Below, one piece after another: positions 16,196 to 26,155 of a DNA stretch of 64,000 bases. The translations under genes were made by a program, and so were the position numbers. Numbering within the stretch: position 1 is the first letter of the stretch; each line of letters begins with the position of its first letter. Below the pieces are notes generated by a model. It was not told where the DNA came from. It did not search any database and saw nothing but the letters and a program-made list of their open reading frames with translations. Source of the DNA: Burkholderiales bacterium (lineage in GTDB: Bacteria > Pseudomonadota > Gammaproteobacteria > Burkholderiales > Burkholderiaceae_C); the NCBI GenBank assembly GCA_021414305.1, contig JAIOOS010000018.1, forward strand, positions 62,001-126,000, written 5' to 3'.

Positions 16196-18337
16196 TCAGG
16201 ACGCCTTCGAGTTGTTCTTGCCGGTGCCGCCATCGGAGTCGGGCAGTGGGTCCTTGAAGGTGTCCTCGTAGTCGCTCTTCTTTTCCGGCGTGATCGAGTC
16301 TTCCTTCTTGGCCTTGTCCACCTTGCCCGGGCTCGCCCCGGCGCCGCCGCCGCCGGAGTTGACCTTCACCATGCTGCCGACGATGTCGACGCCGGCGCCC
16401 GCGAGGTTGACCGTCGAACCGCCCGACTTCAGCGTCACCGCGCTCGAGCCCTCGAGAATGATGCTCGCGGCCTTGAGCGTGATCTTGCCCGAGGCTTCGA
16501 TCGAGACGTCGCCGTCGCTCTTCACGTTCAGGTCCTTGGTGAGCTTGAGCTGGAAGGTCGCTTCGCCGGTGTAGAAGATGTCGCCGGCGACGTTGACGTG
16601 CAGGTCCTTGCCGAAGTTGTGCATGACGTCTTCGGTGACGTCCACGAACCAGTTCTTGCCGATCGCCTCCTTGCGCGTGAGCGTGACCTTGACCGACTCG
16701 TTGTTGCCCACCCAGTCGAAGGAATCGTGCTCGACCTGGCGATGGAAGTCGCGCTCGGCGTGGAACCAGATGTATTCCTTGTCCTTCTTGTCGTCGAAGC
16801 GCAGCTCGTTGGCGGTCTTCTCGCTGCCCCCGTCGCTGGTCCGGCTCTTGAAGCCCGTGAGGGTGGCCTGCTCGGGCAGTTTCCACGCCATCATGTTGAC
16901 GTTGTTGTAGACAGCACCCATGACCAGCGGCCGGTCCGGATCGCCGTCGAGGAATTGCACCACGACCTCGTCCTTGACCCGCGGCAACGTGAACATGCCG
17001 TAGCCCTTGCCGGCCCAGGGCTGCGCCACGCGCACCCAGCACGAGCTGTTCTGGTCGTTCTTGCCGAGCCGATCCCAGTGGAACTGGATCTTGATCCGGC
17101 CGTGCTTGTCGGTCTCGATCTCCTTGCCGCTGGTGCCGACCACGATCGCCGTCTGCGGGCCGGCGATCACCGGTCGCGGCGTCACCCGCGGCGTTCTGTA
17201 GTTCAGGCCCTTCTTGCTCACGCAGAGGAAGTCGCAGGTGTACCCCTCGTGGTTGCTCGTCGACTTCAGCTCGTCGACTCCTTCGACCCCGCCGAAGTCG
17301 ATGCGGTAGATGGCGCTCACCATCACGTAAGTGCCGTCGTCGTCGCTGTTCGACTCGTTCTCGATGTCGAAGGTCATTCCGAGCGCGAGATCGCGCACGT
17401 TGGTCTTGCCTGTCGCCGAGGCATAGCAGCTCTGCAACTCCTCCATGCGCACCGTCGCGCGCTGCTTGATCGGCGTGGTGACCGGCTGCGCGTCGGGCTT
17501 GATGGCGTTCTGCACGACCCGCGCCGGATGCTCGAACCAATCCATCTTGCCGAGCATCTCGGGCGGCTCCTTCGCCTTCGCGGTGCCTTCGTTCTTGGTC
17601 GCCGGCGCGAGGAAGTCGTACTCGGTCAGGATGGTCTCCGCCGTGCGGACCTCCTGCTGCATGTACCACGCGGTGATCGTCGGCTCCTCGCTCATGGCCA
17701 TGCGCCACTTGATCGTCGAGTCGCTCGGATACGCCTCGTGCGAGGCGATCGAGTCCTTCAGCACCATCTTGTGCGCGTCGTCGTCGTGCTCGAAGTGGTA
17801 GTAGATCCCCGCCTCCTCCAGCAGGCGATGGACGAAGTCGAAGTCGGTTTCGTTGTACTGGACGCAGTAGTCGAGCTTCGGGTACGTTTCCGTGATGTCC
17901 CACTGGGCGTCGATGCTGTATTCCTGGAGGATCTCGGTGATCACCTCCTTGACGCTCTTCTCCTGGAAGACCTTGCTGTCCTTCGACTGCGTCATGAACC
18001 AGATGCCCGGGCGCAGCGTGATCGTGTAGATCGTGTAGCGGCCCCGCTTCTCGCCGCGCTTGGCCTTGGTGACGTAGCCGTAGAAGTAGCGCTTGCTGTC
18101 GCTGTTCTCGAGGTTCAGGCTGACCGTGGCGGCCGTACCGATCAGCTTGGCCAGGTCGGGCGGCTCGGGCTCGGACAACGGGTTGAGCGACTCCTCGGGA
18201 ACCTCCGCCAGCTCGACCACGTACTCGTACATCTGCCCCAGATGCTCGTGGCCGATCATGCTCATGACGTAGTAGTTGCCTTCCTTCGCCTTGATGCTGA
18301 TCGTCGCTTCCGCGGCGGCGCCTCCCAACATGTCCAT
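16196..18337 (-). CDS. vgrG: VgrG / TssI, T6SS spike protein
   Basis: 713 aa, trimeric spike that pierces the target membrane. The gp27-like part includes YEYVVELAEVPEE, the phage late-control region with QYNETDFDFVHRLLEEAGIYY, and HDDDAHKMVL. The gp5 OB-fold follows, with TDKHGRIKIQFHWDR, CWVRVAQPWAGKGYG, LPRVKDEVVVQFLDGDPDRP. The C-terminal needle has the repeated beta-helix (V-x-G-x-x-x-x-x-V) and ends in a ~50-residue lysine/aspartate-rich disordered tail. No catalytic extension is evident, so it is a structural VgrG rather than an evolved one. A good GGAGA ribosome-binding site precedes ATG 18337. It is flanked by clpV and the DUF4123 adaptor. Confidence 0.96.
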   Translation of the reverse strand: MDMLGGAAAEATISIKAKEGNYYVMSMIGHEHLGQMYEYVVELAEVPEESLNPLSEPEPPDLAKLIGTAATVSLNLENSDSKRYFYGYVTKAKRGEKRGRYTIYTITLRPGIWFMTQSKDSKVFQEKSVKEVITEILQEYSIDAQWDITETYPKLDYCVQYNETDFDFVHRLLEEAGIYYHFEHDDDAHKMVLKDSIASHEAYPSDSTIKWRMAMSEEPTITAWYMQQEVRTAETILTEYDFLAPATKNEGTAKAKEPPEMLGKMDWFEHPARVVQNAIKPDAQPVTTPIKQRATVRMEELQSCYASATGKTNVRDLALGMTFDIENESNSDDDGTYVMVSAIYRIDFGGVEGVDELKSTSNHEGYTCDFLCVSKKGLNYRTPRVTPRPVIAGPQTAIVVGTSGKEIETDKHGRIKIQFHWDRLGKNDQNSSCWVRVAQPWAGKGYGMFTLPRVKDEVVVQFLDGDPDRPLVMGAVYNNVNMMAWKLPEQATLTGFKSRTSDGGSEKTANELRFDDKKDKEYIWFHAERDFHRQVEHDSFDWVGNNESVKVTLTRKEAIGKNWFVDVTEDVMHNFGKDLHVNVAGDIFYTGEATFQLKLTKDLNVKSDGDVSIEASGKITLKAASIILEGSSAVTLKSGGSTVNLAGAGVDIVGSMVKVNSGGGGAGASPGKVDKAKKEDSITPEKKSDYEDTFKDPLPDSDGGTGKNNSKAS

Positions 18338-18361
18338 GACGGAGTCTCCGGTGGGTTCGCC

Positions 18362-21088
18362 CTATTCGAAGGCGTAGGTGAAATCGTCGTCGGCGACCCC
18401 GAGGCGCACCGCCTTGAGCTCGCTGCCTTCGGCAGCACGCGACAGGTATTCGATCGAGACCTTGGGCAGCACGGTGTTGGTGAGGATCGAATCGATGATC
18501 CGTCCGCCCGACTCCGCGTTGTTGCAGCGCTTGACGATCAGCCTGACCGCGTCGTCGCTGTACTCGAAGGGAATCTTGTGGTTCTCGGCGACGCGCTTCT
18601 TGATCCGGTTGAGCTGCAGGCGGACGATCTGCCCGAGCATGTCGTCGGAGAGCGGGTAGTAGGGAATCACGACCAGCCGGCCGAGCAGCGCCGGCGGGAA
18701 GATCTTCTGCAGCGGCTCGGCCATCGCCGTCGCCAGCGACTCGGGGTCGGGCAGCAGCTCGGGGTCCTTGCACATGTTCATCACCAGCTCGGAGCCGGCA
18801 TTCGACGTGAGCAGGATGATCGTGTTCTTGAAGTCGATCATCCGGCCTTCGCCGTCTTCCATGCGGCCCTTGTCGAACACCTGGAAGAACAGCTCGTGCA
18901 CGTCGGGGTGGGCCTTTTCCACTTCGTCGAGCAGGACCACGCTGTAGGGCCGGCGGCGCACCGCCTCGGTCAGGATGCCGCCCTCGCCGTAGCCGACGTA
19001 GCCCGGCGGCGCGCCCTTGAGCGAGGAAACGGTGTGCGCCTCCTGGAACTCGCTCATGTTGATGGTGATGACGTTCTGCTCGCCGCCATAGAGCGCCTCG
19101 GCCAGGGCCAGCGCGGTCTCGGTCTTGCCGACGCCCGAGGTGCCGCAGAGCATGAACACGCCGATCGGCTTGTTCGGGTTGTCGAGCCGGGCGCGCGAGG
19201 TCTGGATCCGGCGCGCGATCATGTCGAGACCGTGCTGCTGGCCGATCACCCGCTTGCCCAGCGCTTCGCCGAGCTGGAGGATCGCCTGCAACTCGTTCTT
19301 CACCATCCGGCCGACCGGAATGCCCGTCCAGTCGGCGACGACGCTGGCCACCGCCTGGGCGTCGACCGAGGGCATGATCAGCGGCTTGTCGCCCTGCAGC
19401 GTTTCGAGCTTTCCCTGCTCCTCACGCAGCTCGGCCAGGACCTTCTCCCGATCGATCGGCTCGGCCTCCTCGGGCGTCGCGCCCGCCGGCTTGACGACGT
19501 CGCCGCCCTCGCCGATGGCCGGCCGGTCGACCGGCTTGTCGCCGCCGCGCAGCTGCGCACGCAGGGCCAGCACCTTGTCGACGATGACCTTCTCGTCCTG
19601 CCAGCGCTTTTCGAGCCCGACCAGGCGATCGCGCTCGAACGCGAGCTTCTCGTCGACGTCGCTCTTGCGCGTGCCGATATTGACGCCGACCGCGGACTCG
19701 CGGTCGATGATGGCGGCCTCGATCTCGAGCGACTCGATGCGCCGCCTGCAATCCTCGACCTCGGCCGGAATCGCGTGCTGGCTGACCGCCACGCGAGCGC
19801 AGGCGGTGTCGAGCAGGCTGACCGCCTTGTCGGGAAGCTGACGGGCCGGAATGTAGCGGTGCGAGAGCTTGACCGCCGACTCGATCGCCTCGTCGAGCAG
19901 TTGCACCCGGTGGTGCTTCTCGAGCACGGTGGCGACGCCGCGCAGCATGAGAACCGCCTTCAGCTCGTCGGGCTCGGGGATCTGCACGACCTGGAAGCGC
20001 CGGGTCAGCGCCGGATCCTTCTCGATGTGCTTCTTGTACTCGGCCCAGGTCGTGGCGCCGATCGTGCGCAGGGTGCCGCGCGCCAGCGCCGGCTTGAGCA
20101 GGTTGGCGGCGTCGCCGGTTCCGGCCGCGCCGCCGGCGCCCACCAGGGTGTGCACCTCGTCGATGAAGAGAATGATCGGCTTCGGGCTGGCCTGCACTTC
20201 GTCGATCAGCTGACGCAGCCGCTGCTCGAACTCGCCCTTCATCGAGGCGCCGGCCTGCAGCAGGCCGAGATCGAGGGAGAGCAGCGACACGCCCTGCAGC
20301 TGCGGCGGCACGTCGCCGCGGGCCAGTCGCTGCGCGAAGCCTTCCACGACCGCGGTCTTGCCGACGCCGGCCTCGCCGGTGAGGATCGGATTGTTCTGCC
20401 GGCGGCGCATCAGGATGTCGACGATCTGCCGGATCTCGTCGTCGCGGCCGGTCACCGGATCCATCTCGCCCTTCTCGGCCTTGGCTGTGAGGTCGATCGT
20501 GTACTTCTTGATCGCCTCCTGCTTGCCCATCGCCGCCGGCGCCATCGCGCCCGACACTTCGCCGGGCTGGCCGCCCGACAGCCCGCTGCCGTCCTGCGGC
20601 CCCTGGCCCTGCTCGCCGGTCTTGCCGATGATGGTGGCCAGGTCGTCGGCCAGGTCGTCGACCTTGATCTTGCCGAACTCCTTCGAGATCGCGAGCAGCG
20701 CGTTGCGCAGGTGCGGCGTCTTCAGCATGCCGAGCAGCAGGTAGCCGCTGCGCACCGCGCCGTCGCCGAACTGCAGCGAGCCGTAGACCCAGCCGCGCTC
20801 GATCGCGTCGGGGATGTGTTCGGAGAAATCGGAGAGCGCGGTCGAGCCGCGCGGTAGCCGGTCGAGCGCCGCAGTCACATCGCGCGCCATCGCCGCGGCG
20901 TCGAGCGCGTAGTGGCGGACGATCGCATGGACGTCGGACGCGTTGTTCTCGAGCAGCTGCGTCATCCAGTGCACGAGCTCGACGTACGGATTGCCGCGCA
21001 GCTTGCAGAAGACGGTGGCGCCCTCGATCGTCTTGTAGACGAGCGGGTTGAGCTTGCCGAACAGGGAGACCCGACTGATTTCACTCAT
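18362..21088 (-). CDS. tssH: TssH / ClpV, T6SS sheath-recycling AAA+ ATPase
   Basis: 908 aa. The N-terminal Clp repeat domain covers about 1-150. AAA1 has Walker A GEAGVGKT at 238-245 and the Walker B motif ILFIDEVH. A coiled middle region follows, then AAA2 with Walker A GTSGVGKT at 649-656 and [14 protein letters not shown]. The C-terminal ClpB-D2 domain ends with [14 protein letters not shown] and short strands. The N-terminal sequence [34 protein letters not shown] distinguishes ClpV from ClpB. It disassembles contracted TssBC sheaths. GAGG just before the ATG gives a good start. It lies between tssG and vgrG. Confidence 0.97.
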   Translation of the reverse strand: MSEISRVSLFGKLNPLVYKTIEGATVFCKLRGNPYVELVHWMTQLLENNASDVHAIVRHYALDAAAMARDVTAALDRLPRGSTALSDFSEHIPDAIERGWVYGSLQFGDGAVRSGYLLLGMLKTPHLRNALLAISKEFGKIKVDDLADDLATIIGKTGEQGQGPQDGSGLSGGQPGEVSGAMAPAAMGKQEAIKKYTIDLTAKAEKGEMDPVTGRDDEIRQIVDILMRRRQNNPILTGEAGVGKTAVVEGFAQRLARGDVPPQLQGVSLLSLDLGLLQAGASMKGEFEQRLRQLIDEVQASPKPIILFIDEVHTLVGAGGAAGTGDAANLLKPALARGTLRTIGATTWAEYKKHIEKDPALTRRFQVVQIPEPDELKAVLMLRGVATVLEKHHRVQLLDEAIESAVKLSHRYIPARQLPDKAVSLLDTACARVAVSQHAIPAEVEDCRRRIESLEIEAAIIDRESAVGVNIGTRKSDVDEKLAFERDRLVGLEKRWQDEKVIVDKVLALRAQLRGGDKPVDRPAIGEGGDVVKPAGATPEEAEPIDREKVLAELREEQGKLETLQGDKPLIMPSVDAQAVASVVADWTGIPVGRMVKNELQAILQLGEALGKRVIGQQHGLDMIARRIQTSRARLDNPNKPIGVFMLCGTSGVGKTETALALAEALYGGEQNVITINMSEFQEAHTVSSLKGAPPGYVGYGEGGILTEAVRRRPYSVVLLDEVEKAHPDVHELFFQVFDKGRMEDGEGRMIDFKNTIILLTSNAGSELVMNMCKDPELLPDPESLATAMAEPLQKIFPPALLGRLVVIPYYPLSDDMLGQIVRLQLNRIKKRVAENHKIPFEYSDDAVRLIVKRCNNAESGGRIIDSILTNTVLPKVSIEYLSRAAEGSELKAVRLGVADDDFTYAFE

Positions 21089-21139
21089 TCCTCATTCCCC
21101 TCTCTCTCGATTCGTTTGCGTTCTGCCAAGGCGAGCGGC

Positions 21140-22240
21140 TCATGCCGCGACGGCGGCCGTCCGGTCCGGACCCAGCCGGATGCTTTCCACGTTCATGATC
21201 AGATCGGCCGCATCCGCCGTGCGACGAAAGTTCCGACTCCCGCTCAGCCATGCGGTTCGGCCGAGGCGGCCGACGCGCCGGTCGCGGCTGCCGGCCAGCG
21301 TCCAGGCAGGCACGTCGTCGCGCTTGAGGATCAGGCGCAGGTCCCAGGCGAACTCGAAACCCACGTACTGCCGCACCAGGGCGCGCAGCTTTTCCAGCGC
21401 CGTGCCGTCGGGCAGCAGCGTGGCGAAGCGTTCCCACGCCAGTGCGCCGATGACGATGCGGAACTTGTGCTGCACGTCCCATACCGTCTTGCCGAGCACC
21501 GCGCCACGGCCGAGCGCGGGCTGGCCGTCGCGCTGCAGGCGGGTGCGCTCCTCGCGGCCGAGCGGCATCCAGTGGCCCTGGAACTGGTCGACACGCACGG
21601 GTCCGCCGAATTGCAGCGCCAGCCAGGCCTCCAGGCCGTCGGCATCGCGCACAGACCGGGCCAGCCGGCCGGCGAAAAACAACTTGGGAAAGTCGCCGAG
21701 CGCATCGCGACCACGGGTCGCGGGCTCGATCAGGCCGAACAACGAACCGACGTGGCGCACGATCGGCGCGTCGTCGGGCCGGTCGAGCGCGACGACCGGC
21801 TGCGCACGCGCCCAGGCCCGATAGAAGAACAGGCCGAAGCGATGCAACAGCATGTCCAGGAACCGCCCGAACGTCCGATCGCTGTTGTAGAGGAGCCGCT
21901 CGCGCGCGTATTCGGTGAAGTGGATCGGCATGGCGCCGTTCGGTCCGAGAAAGCCGAACACCCGCTGGACCAGTCGCGGCTTGGCGCCTTCCTCCGGGCG
22001 CTCGAAGCCGGCGACCGGGGCCGGTGCGAAGATCAGCGAGGCCTCCTGCGCGAATCGGAACGGCTCCTCGACCGGGCGCATGGCATCGCCGAGGCGCGGC
22101 TTGTCGGGGAATGCGCATTCGATCCGGCGCATTGCCTGGAACAGGTCGAACGACGATGAATCCTTCGCGAGGCGTGCGAACAGGGCCTCGACCTCCGCCT
22201 CGGGCGGGGTCAGCGCCGGGAGCTCCGCCGGGGCGTTCAC
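21140..22240 (-). CDS. tssG: TssG, T6SS baseplate protein
   Basis: 366 aa, normal family length. Near the N terminus comes the hallmark FDLFQAMRRIECAFPDKPRLG, then the VEEPFRFAQEASLIFAP strand and a long conserved core including GPNGAMPIHFTEYARERL. Toward the end come QHKFRIVIGALAW and WTLAGSRDRRVGRLGRTAWL. It forms the TssF2-TssG wedge of the baseplate. The start at 22240 overlaps the tssF stop by 4 bp, as expected for translationally coupled partners, and clpV starts 51 bp downstream. Confidence 0.95.
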   Translation of the reverse strand: MNAPAELPALTPPEAEVEALFARLAKDSSSFDLFQAMRRIECAFPDKPRLGDAMRPVEEPFRFAQEASLIFAPAPVAGFERPEEGAKPRLVQRVFGFLGPNGAMPIHFTEYARERLLYNSDRTFGRFLDMLLHRFGLFFYRAWARAQPVVALDRPDDAPIVRHVGSLFGLIEPATRGRDALGDFPKLFFAGRLARSVRDADGLEAWLALQFGGPVRVDQFQGHWMPLGREERTRLQRDGQPALGRGAVLGKTVWDVQHKFRIVIGALAWERFATLLPDGTALEKLRALVRQYVGFEFAWDLRLILKRDDVPAWTLAGSRDRRVGRLGRTAWLSGSRNFRRTADAADLIMNVESIRLGPDRTAAVAA

Positions 22241-24108
22241 AGCACGGCCCTCGCGCCGAGACGCGGTGTCCAGGTCATCACGTCGCCCCGGGTGAGCGAC
22301 GAGAGAACGGTCTGGGCAAAGCTGTTCATCGACACATGGCGCGCGAAGTACTGGTGCAGCACCGAGCCGAGCAGGATCGCGCTGCCGCCCTCGAACGAGA
22401 GGTCGTCGACCGTCACCCGGATCTCGAGGCCGCGACTGAAGGCGATCGGCCCGGCGACCGGATGACGCCGCACCACCGGCTTCACGCCGATCGAGCGCAC
22501 GCCTTCGATCTGCCGCTTCAGGCCGACGTCGGCGCCGAGCGCGAACAGGGTCAGGATCTCGCGCAGTGCCGTCGCTCCGCTCTCCGGGTCGCTGTCGAGC
22601 AGCGAGATGTAGTTGAGCGAGAGCAGGCCGAGCAGCCGCCAGGCGATCGCGCCTTCGCGCATCGCGCTCTGCGGCCGCGACGGCCCGGCCGCGATGTGGA
22701 TCGACTGGATCGGCGCCGTGATGTTGAGGCTGAGCTCGCCCTGGGCCTGGCCCGTGGGCATGAACAGCGGCAGGTCGCGGTTGGTGCAGCGGATCTGCAC
22801 GCCGAGCTGGCGAACCGGACTGCGGTAGGGGTGCTCGCGCGAGTCCACGAGCGAGAGAAAGACCTCGGTGCCGACGTAGCCCGATCGCGGACCTTCCCGC
22901 TTGCCGCGATCGGAAGGCAGCCGGGGCTCGCGCGCGGCGCTGTAGTAGGCGATATCGGCCTTGGGCTCAGCCTGCGGCGCGGCGAACAGCGGGTGGAACA
23001 CAAGCTCCTCGCCGTCGTCGCGGAAGCCGCGCACATTGACGATGTCGAACACCTCGTAGTCGAGCGTGGCGGTCCGCTCGGGAACGACGTGATAGGCGGT
23101 CGCGCCGTCGTCGAGATGCAGCCGATCGGCCCGGCGCTCGAACAGATTGATCGCCGGGACGCAATGCAGCTGGAAGTTGTTGGCGTCGACAGCGCCTTCG
23201 AGCGGCGCGACGTAGCGGTTGAAGAGCAGCGCGATCTCGAAGCTGTTGCCCGTGGCCTTGGCGAAGGCCGCGCCGAGATCGGAAACGTCGATGAAGAGGA
23301 AGCGCTGCGGAAACGCGAAGTACTCCTGCAGCAGGCGCGTCCCGGCGAGGCCGCGAAGCGTTACCGGCAGCATCGCCTCCTCGTCGCGAAGACCGGCCGC
23401 GCGAACGGCGCTTGCGGCAACGAACTGCCGGCTCGCGTCGCCGCCGCGGCCGGTGGTGCCGGCCAGCAGGCCGACGCAGGCGCCGACCATCAGCTCGTGC
23501 AGCCGCAGCGCGACGTCCGGCATGCCGCCGATGTAGAAGCGCAGCGCCCCGAACTTGAGCTGGTTGAACGCCAGCCCGGTCGGGAGCTCGAGCCTGATGC
23601 GCACGCCGCTGCGCGGCCGCTCCGGCAAAGGCAGATTCGACAGGCCGAGGTCGGCCGCGCTGAGAAAGTACTCGGCGCTGGCCACGCGCAGCGGCGTCAG
23701 GACGACATCCTGCGCGGTGCGGAATTCGCAACGGGTGCGGCTCAGCGCGGTCTCGGCGCCGGTAAGGGCGCTGCCGCGCGGTATCCGCAAGCCGTTGACC
23801 AGGTTGGGATCGTTCGCGCACTGGATCCGCGCCACCAGCATCGACGGGATGGGCGCGGCGAGGTTGGGCGAGATCATCTCGATCAGCCGCTGTGCCAGCT
23901 CCGGGAACTCGGCGTCCTGCTTGAGCTGCACGCGCGCGGCGAGGAAGGCGCAACCCTCGATCAGGCGCTCGACATAGGGGTCGGAAACCTCCATGCCTTC
24001 CATGCCGAGGCGGCCGGCGATCTTCGGGAACTCGCGGGCGAACTCGCCTCCCATCTCGCGCAGGTAGCGGAGCTCCTGGTTGTAGTAGCGAAGAAGACGC
24101 GGATCCAT
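22237..24108 (-). CDS. tssF: TssF, T6SS baseplate protein
   Basis: 623 aa from ATG 24108. The family start MDPRLLRYYNQELRYLRE fixes this ATG even though the frame is open to 24210; upstream it overlaps tssE. The early motif FPKIAGRLGMEGMEVSDPYVERLIEGCAFLAARV is diagnostic, followed by PSMLVARIQCAN and a beta-rich body. TssF is the gp6-like wedge protein. The start lies 11 bp after the tssE stop, and the end overlaps tssG. Length and composition are normal. Confidence 0.96.
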   Translation of the reverse strand: MDPRLLRYYNQELRYLREMGGEFAREFPKIAGRLGMEGMEVSDPYVERLIEGCAFLAARVQLKQDAEFPELAQRLIEMISPNLAAPIPSMLVARIQCANDPNLVNGLRIPRGSALTGAETALSRTRCEFRTAQDVVLTPLRVASAEYFLSAADLGLSNLPLPERPRSGVRIRLELPTGLAFNQLKFGALRFYIGGMPDVALRLHELMVGACVGLLAGTTGRGGDASRQFVAASAVRAAGLRDEEAMLPVTLRGLAGTRLLQEYFAFPQRFLFIDVSDLGAAFAKATGNSFEIALLFNRYVAPLEGAVDANNFQLHCVPAINLFERRADRLHLDDGATAYHVVPERTATLDYEVFDIVNVRGFRDDGEELVFHPLFAAPQAEPKADIAYYSAAREPRLPSDRGKREGPRSGYVGTEVFLSLVDSREHPYRSPVRQLGVQIRCTNRDLPLFMPTGQAQGELSLNITAPIQSIHIAAGPSRPQSAMREGAIAWRLLGLLSLNYISLLDSDPESGATALREILTLFALGADVGLKRQIEGVRSIGVKPVVRRHPVAGPIAFSRGLEIRVTVDDLSFEGGSAILLGSVLHQYFARHVSMNSFAQTVLSSLTRGDVMTWTPRLGARAVL

Positions 24109-24119
24109 CGCCGTCCCGG

Positions 24120-24653
24120 TCAGGTACGCATGTCGCGAACGGCCGCCAGGCCCGTTTCGACGTCGACATCGGCGGAAAGCAGCAACTCGAGCGGAACCGG
24201 CTGGTTCCACATCTGGCCCTTGATGATCAGGCGCAGGCTGTTGTGCTGGAAGTTGAAGCCGGAGCCGTGATTGATCTGCACGGAGAGCGTGCGCGGGTCG
24301 ATGCGCGGCTCGTACAGCAGGATCGCCTGCTTGAACGAGAGCTCGAGCAAGGCGAACTGATGCCGCGACATCGAGATCCCGGAGAGCGCGGGGATGCCGT
24401 AGTTCAGCACCGAGGCCCGGGCGTAGGGAACGTCCTTCCAGATCGCGGCCTCGCGCGGATCGCCGCGCTCGGGATCGGGTTCGGCCCGCGTCGTGTTGAA
24501 GAGGAAAGACAGGTCTCGCAGTACGGCCGCGCGCAGCTGCTGCTTGTTCAGCACCTTCGCCTCGAGCGGTTCCTTGCTCGTTGACGATTCCCGGTCGGTC
24601 AGCCGATCGAGGAGGGACGGCTGGAGTCGTTCCTGTGAGGTGAGTCCGGCCAC
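24120..24653 (-). CDS. tssE: TssE, gp25-like T6SS baseplate protein
   Basis: 177 aa from a GTG at 24653, whose first base is the last base of the tagJ stop codon (TAGTG). This tight coupling and the immediate family motif ERLQPSLLDRLTD support the GTG over the much longer open frame upstream. The gp25-like core includes the LRAAVLRDLSFLFNTT helix, the ASVLNYGIPALSGIS motif, and the FKQAILLYEPRIDPRTLSV strand. It nucleates sheath assembly at the baseplate. It is followed by tssF after 11 bp. Confidence 0.93.
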   Translation of the reverse strand: MAGLTSQERLQPSLLDRLTDRESSTSKEPLEAKVLNKQQLRAAVLRDLSFLFNTTRAEPDPERGDPREAAIWKDVPYARASVLNYGIPALSGISMSRHQFALLELSFKQAILLYEPRIDPRTLSVQINHGSGFNFQHNSLRLIIKGQMWNQPVPLELLLSADVDVETGLAAVRDMRT

Positions 24654-25480
24654 TATGCCGCCTCGGCAGCGGCAGGCACGTCGTCGAGCTCGATGCTGCG
24701 CACGGCCATGAGATCGTGCTCGCCGAGGTCGGTGACCAGCACGCGCTGGCCGAGGCCGAACCAGCGCTCGTTGCCCGCGTCCTGCCACTCGGTCTTGCGC
24801 GCCAGGCAGATCGCGCCGTCGCTGCTCGACTCGGACCCGGGATAGCGCGTCGGCACGAGCGCCACCGTCTCGCCGCCGTTCGAGAACATCAGCTGCGCGG
24901 GCGTCCAGACGCAGTCGCGCAGGTCCTCGGGTGGATCGAAGGTGATGCCGGCCAGCCGGGAAAACGGCACCCAGTAGTAGCGGCCGTTGACGCAGGCCTC
25001 GATCACCGGGCCGAGGCGCGAATCGGCGTCGGCGATCCAGCTGAACGCCTGGCCGTCGAGCTTGCCGGAGACTTCGGGCGCCGCGTCGAACGCGCGCGCG
25101 GCCAGGTCGTCGGCCATCGCCGTCTCGCCCTTGCCCTTCTGCAACAGCGACTCGATCAGCAGCGCCAGCCACTCGTCCGGTTGCCCGAACACCATCGGCG
25201 TGCGTTGTCCCGCGAACACCTTGGCGCGGATGAGCTCGCAGCGGATGGCGTGGCCCATGGTCTCGCGCATCGCCACCGTCTCGGCGTCCATCTCCGCGAC
25301 GACGTTGAGCTGCGTGTGCGCCCGTTCCCACTGGCCGACGACGCAAAGCAGCTGGGCCAGGAAGATGCGCAGCGTGGCATCTGCGGGCTTGGCCTTGACC
25401 GCCGCCGTCAGTTGCTTGAGCGCGGCGGCCGGATCCCCGGCGCGCAGTGCGGCTTCGGCATCGGTTCGAAAGTCGGACAT
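24653..25480 (-). CDS. tagJ: TagJ / ImpE, T6SS accessory protein
   Basis: 275 aa from ATG 25480 (MSDFRTDAEAAL). The frame is open further upstream but overlaps the zinc-ribbon gene there. The N-terminal half is TPR-like, with AEAALRAGDPAAALKQL and ATLRIFLAQLLCVVGQWERAHTQL. The C-terminal ImpE domain carries FSWIADADSRLGPVIEAC, the GRYYWVPFSRLAGI motif, LRDCVWTPAQL and VALVPTRYPGSE. In Pseudomonas TagJ binds the sheath protein TssB and may aid ClpV recruitment. It ends one base into the tssE start. Confidence 0.92.
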   Translation of the reverse strand: MSDFRTDAEAALRAGDPAAALKQLTAAVKAKPADATLRIFLAQLLCVVGQWERAHTQLNVVAEMDAETVAMRETMGHAIRCELIRAKVFAGQRTPMVFGQPDEWLALLIESLLQKGKGETAMADDLAARAFDAAPEVSGKLDGQAFSWIADADSRLGPVIEACVNGRYYWVPFSRLAGITFDPPEDLRDCVWTPAQLMFSNGGETVALVPTRYPGSESSSDGAICLARKTEWQDAGNERWFGLGQRVLVTDLGEHDLMAVRSIELDDVPAAAEAA

Positions 25481-25533
25481 GGGTTTGATGCTTTTCGTTG
25501 GGGTGGCGGGCTGGACCGGACCGCGGGGCGGCG

Positions 25534-26127
25534 CTAGAAGCCGTGTCCGCAATCGGTACAGAACCGCGCCTGTCGGGGCATCGTGGCGCTGCAGGACGGA
25601 CAACTCTTGTGCGTGCTCGCCATGTCGAAGCCGCACTCGTGGCAGAAGCGACCGCCCTGCGACGGCGTCTGGCAGTTCGGACAGACGGTGGACGACGCGC
25701 TCGCCGAGGTGCCGCTCTGCGATCCCACGCCCTCGGCCCGGTCGCACTTCAGGCAGCGCTGGGTCGCCTCGTCGTAGCAGTTGGCGCAGACCATCGTCCG
25801 GCAGTTGGTGCACTTCTCGTAACGCTGCGCCGCCATCGTCTGCGCCTCTTCGAGCGCGGCCGTCTTCGCCTTGGAGCCGGTCACCTCGATCGTCGTGCCG
25901 CCGGCACGGCCGAGACGGTAGACGTATTCGCTGATCACGCTGATCTTCGCGAACTCGTTGAAGAGGTAGCCGAAGCGGCGGAACAGACCCGAGGCCTGCC
26001 CAGCACGGTAGGGCTTGAACGGCGTCTTCCATGTGTCGCCGCAGCTCTCGCAGAAGAACTCGAACTGGAACCCGGCGCCGACGTCGCCGAGCGGTGTGCT
26101 GACGTCGCGGTAGTTGGAGAGCGGCAT
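25534..26127 (-). CDS. Multi-zinc-ribbon protein with eight CxxC motifs, T6SS-embedded, unknown function
   Basis: 197 aa. The sequence shows eight CxxC pairs: C26/C29, C106/C109, C114/C117, C125/C128, C149/C152, C162/C165, C176/C179 and C190/C193, enough for four zinc sites. The N-terminal ~100 residues (opening with PLGDVGAGFQFEFFCESCGDTW) are not recognised and contain an aromatic stretch, FRRFGYLFNEF. The last 50 residues are a typical double zinc ribbon (CPNC..FCHECG, CPSC..FCTDCG). It lies between the second Hcp-like gene (29-bp gap) and tagJ, within the operon. No catalytic or DNA-binding motif beyond the ribbons is seen. It may be an adaptor for the neighbouring Hcp-like proteins, but this is inference. 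Confidence 0.75.
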   Translation of the reverse strand: MPLSNYRDVSTPLGDVGAGFQFEFFCESCGDTWKTPFKPYRAGQASGLFRRFGYLFNEFAKISVISEYVYRLGRAGGTTIEVTGSKAKTAALEEAQTMAAQRYEKCTNCRTMVCANCYDEATQRCLKCDRAEGVGSQSGTSASASSTVCPNCQTPSQGGRFCHECGFDMASTHKSCPSCSATMPRQARFCTDCGHGF

Positions 26128-26155
26128 GGTGTGCAGTCGCTGCGCGATGAGCGGA

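Noticed and set aside
16196..16420. Toxin domain at the VgrG C terminus
   Set aside because: The region after the needle is a short Lys/Asp/Gly-rich disordered tail without catalytic motifs.
15857..20857. Plus-strand open frame of 1,666 residues opposite vgrG and clpV
   Set aside because: Its residues are antisense shadows of two well-conserved T6SS genes; composition is leucine/arginine/aspartate-rich without domains.
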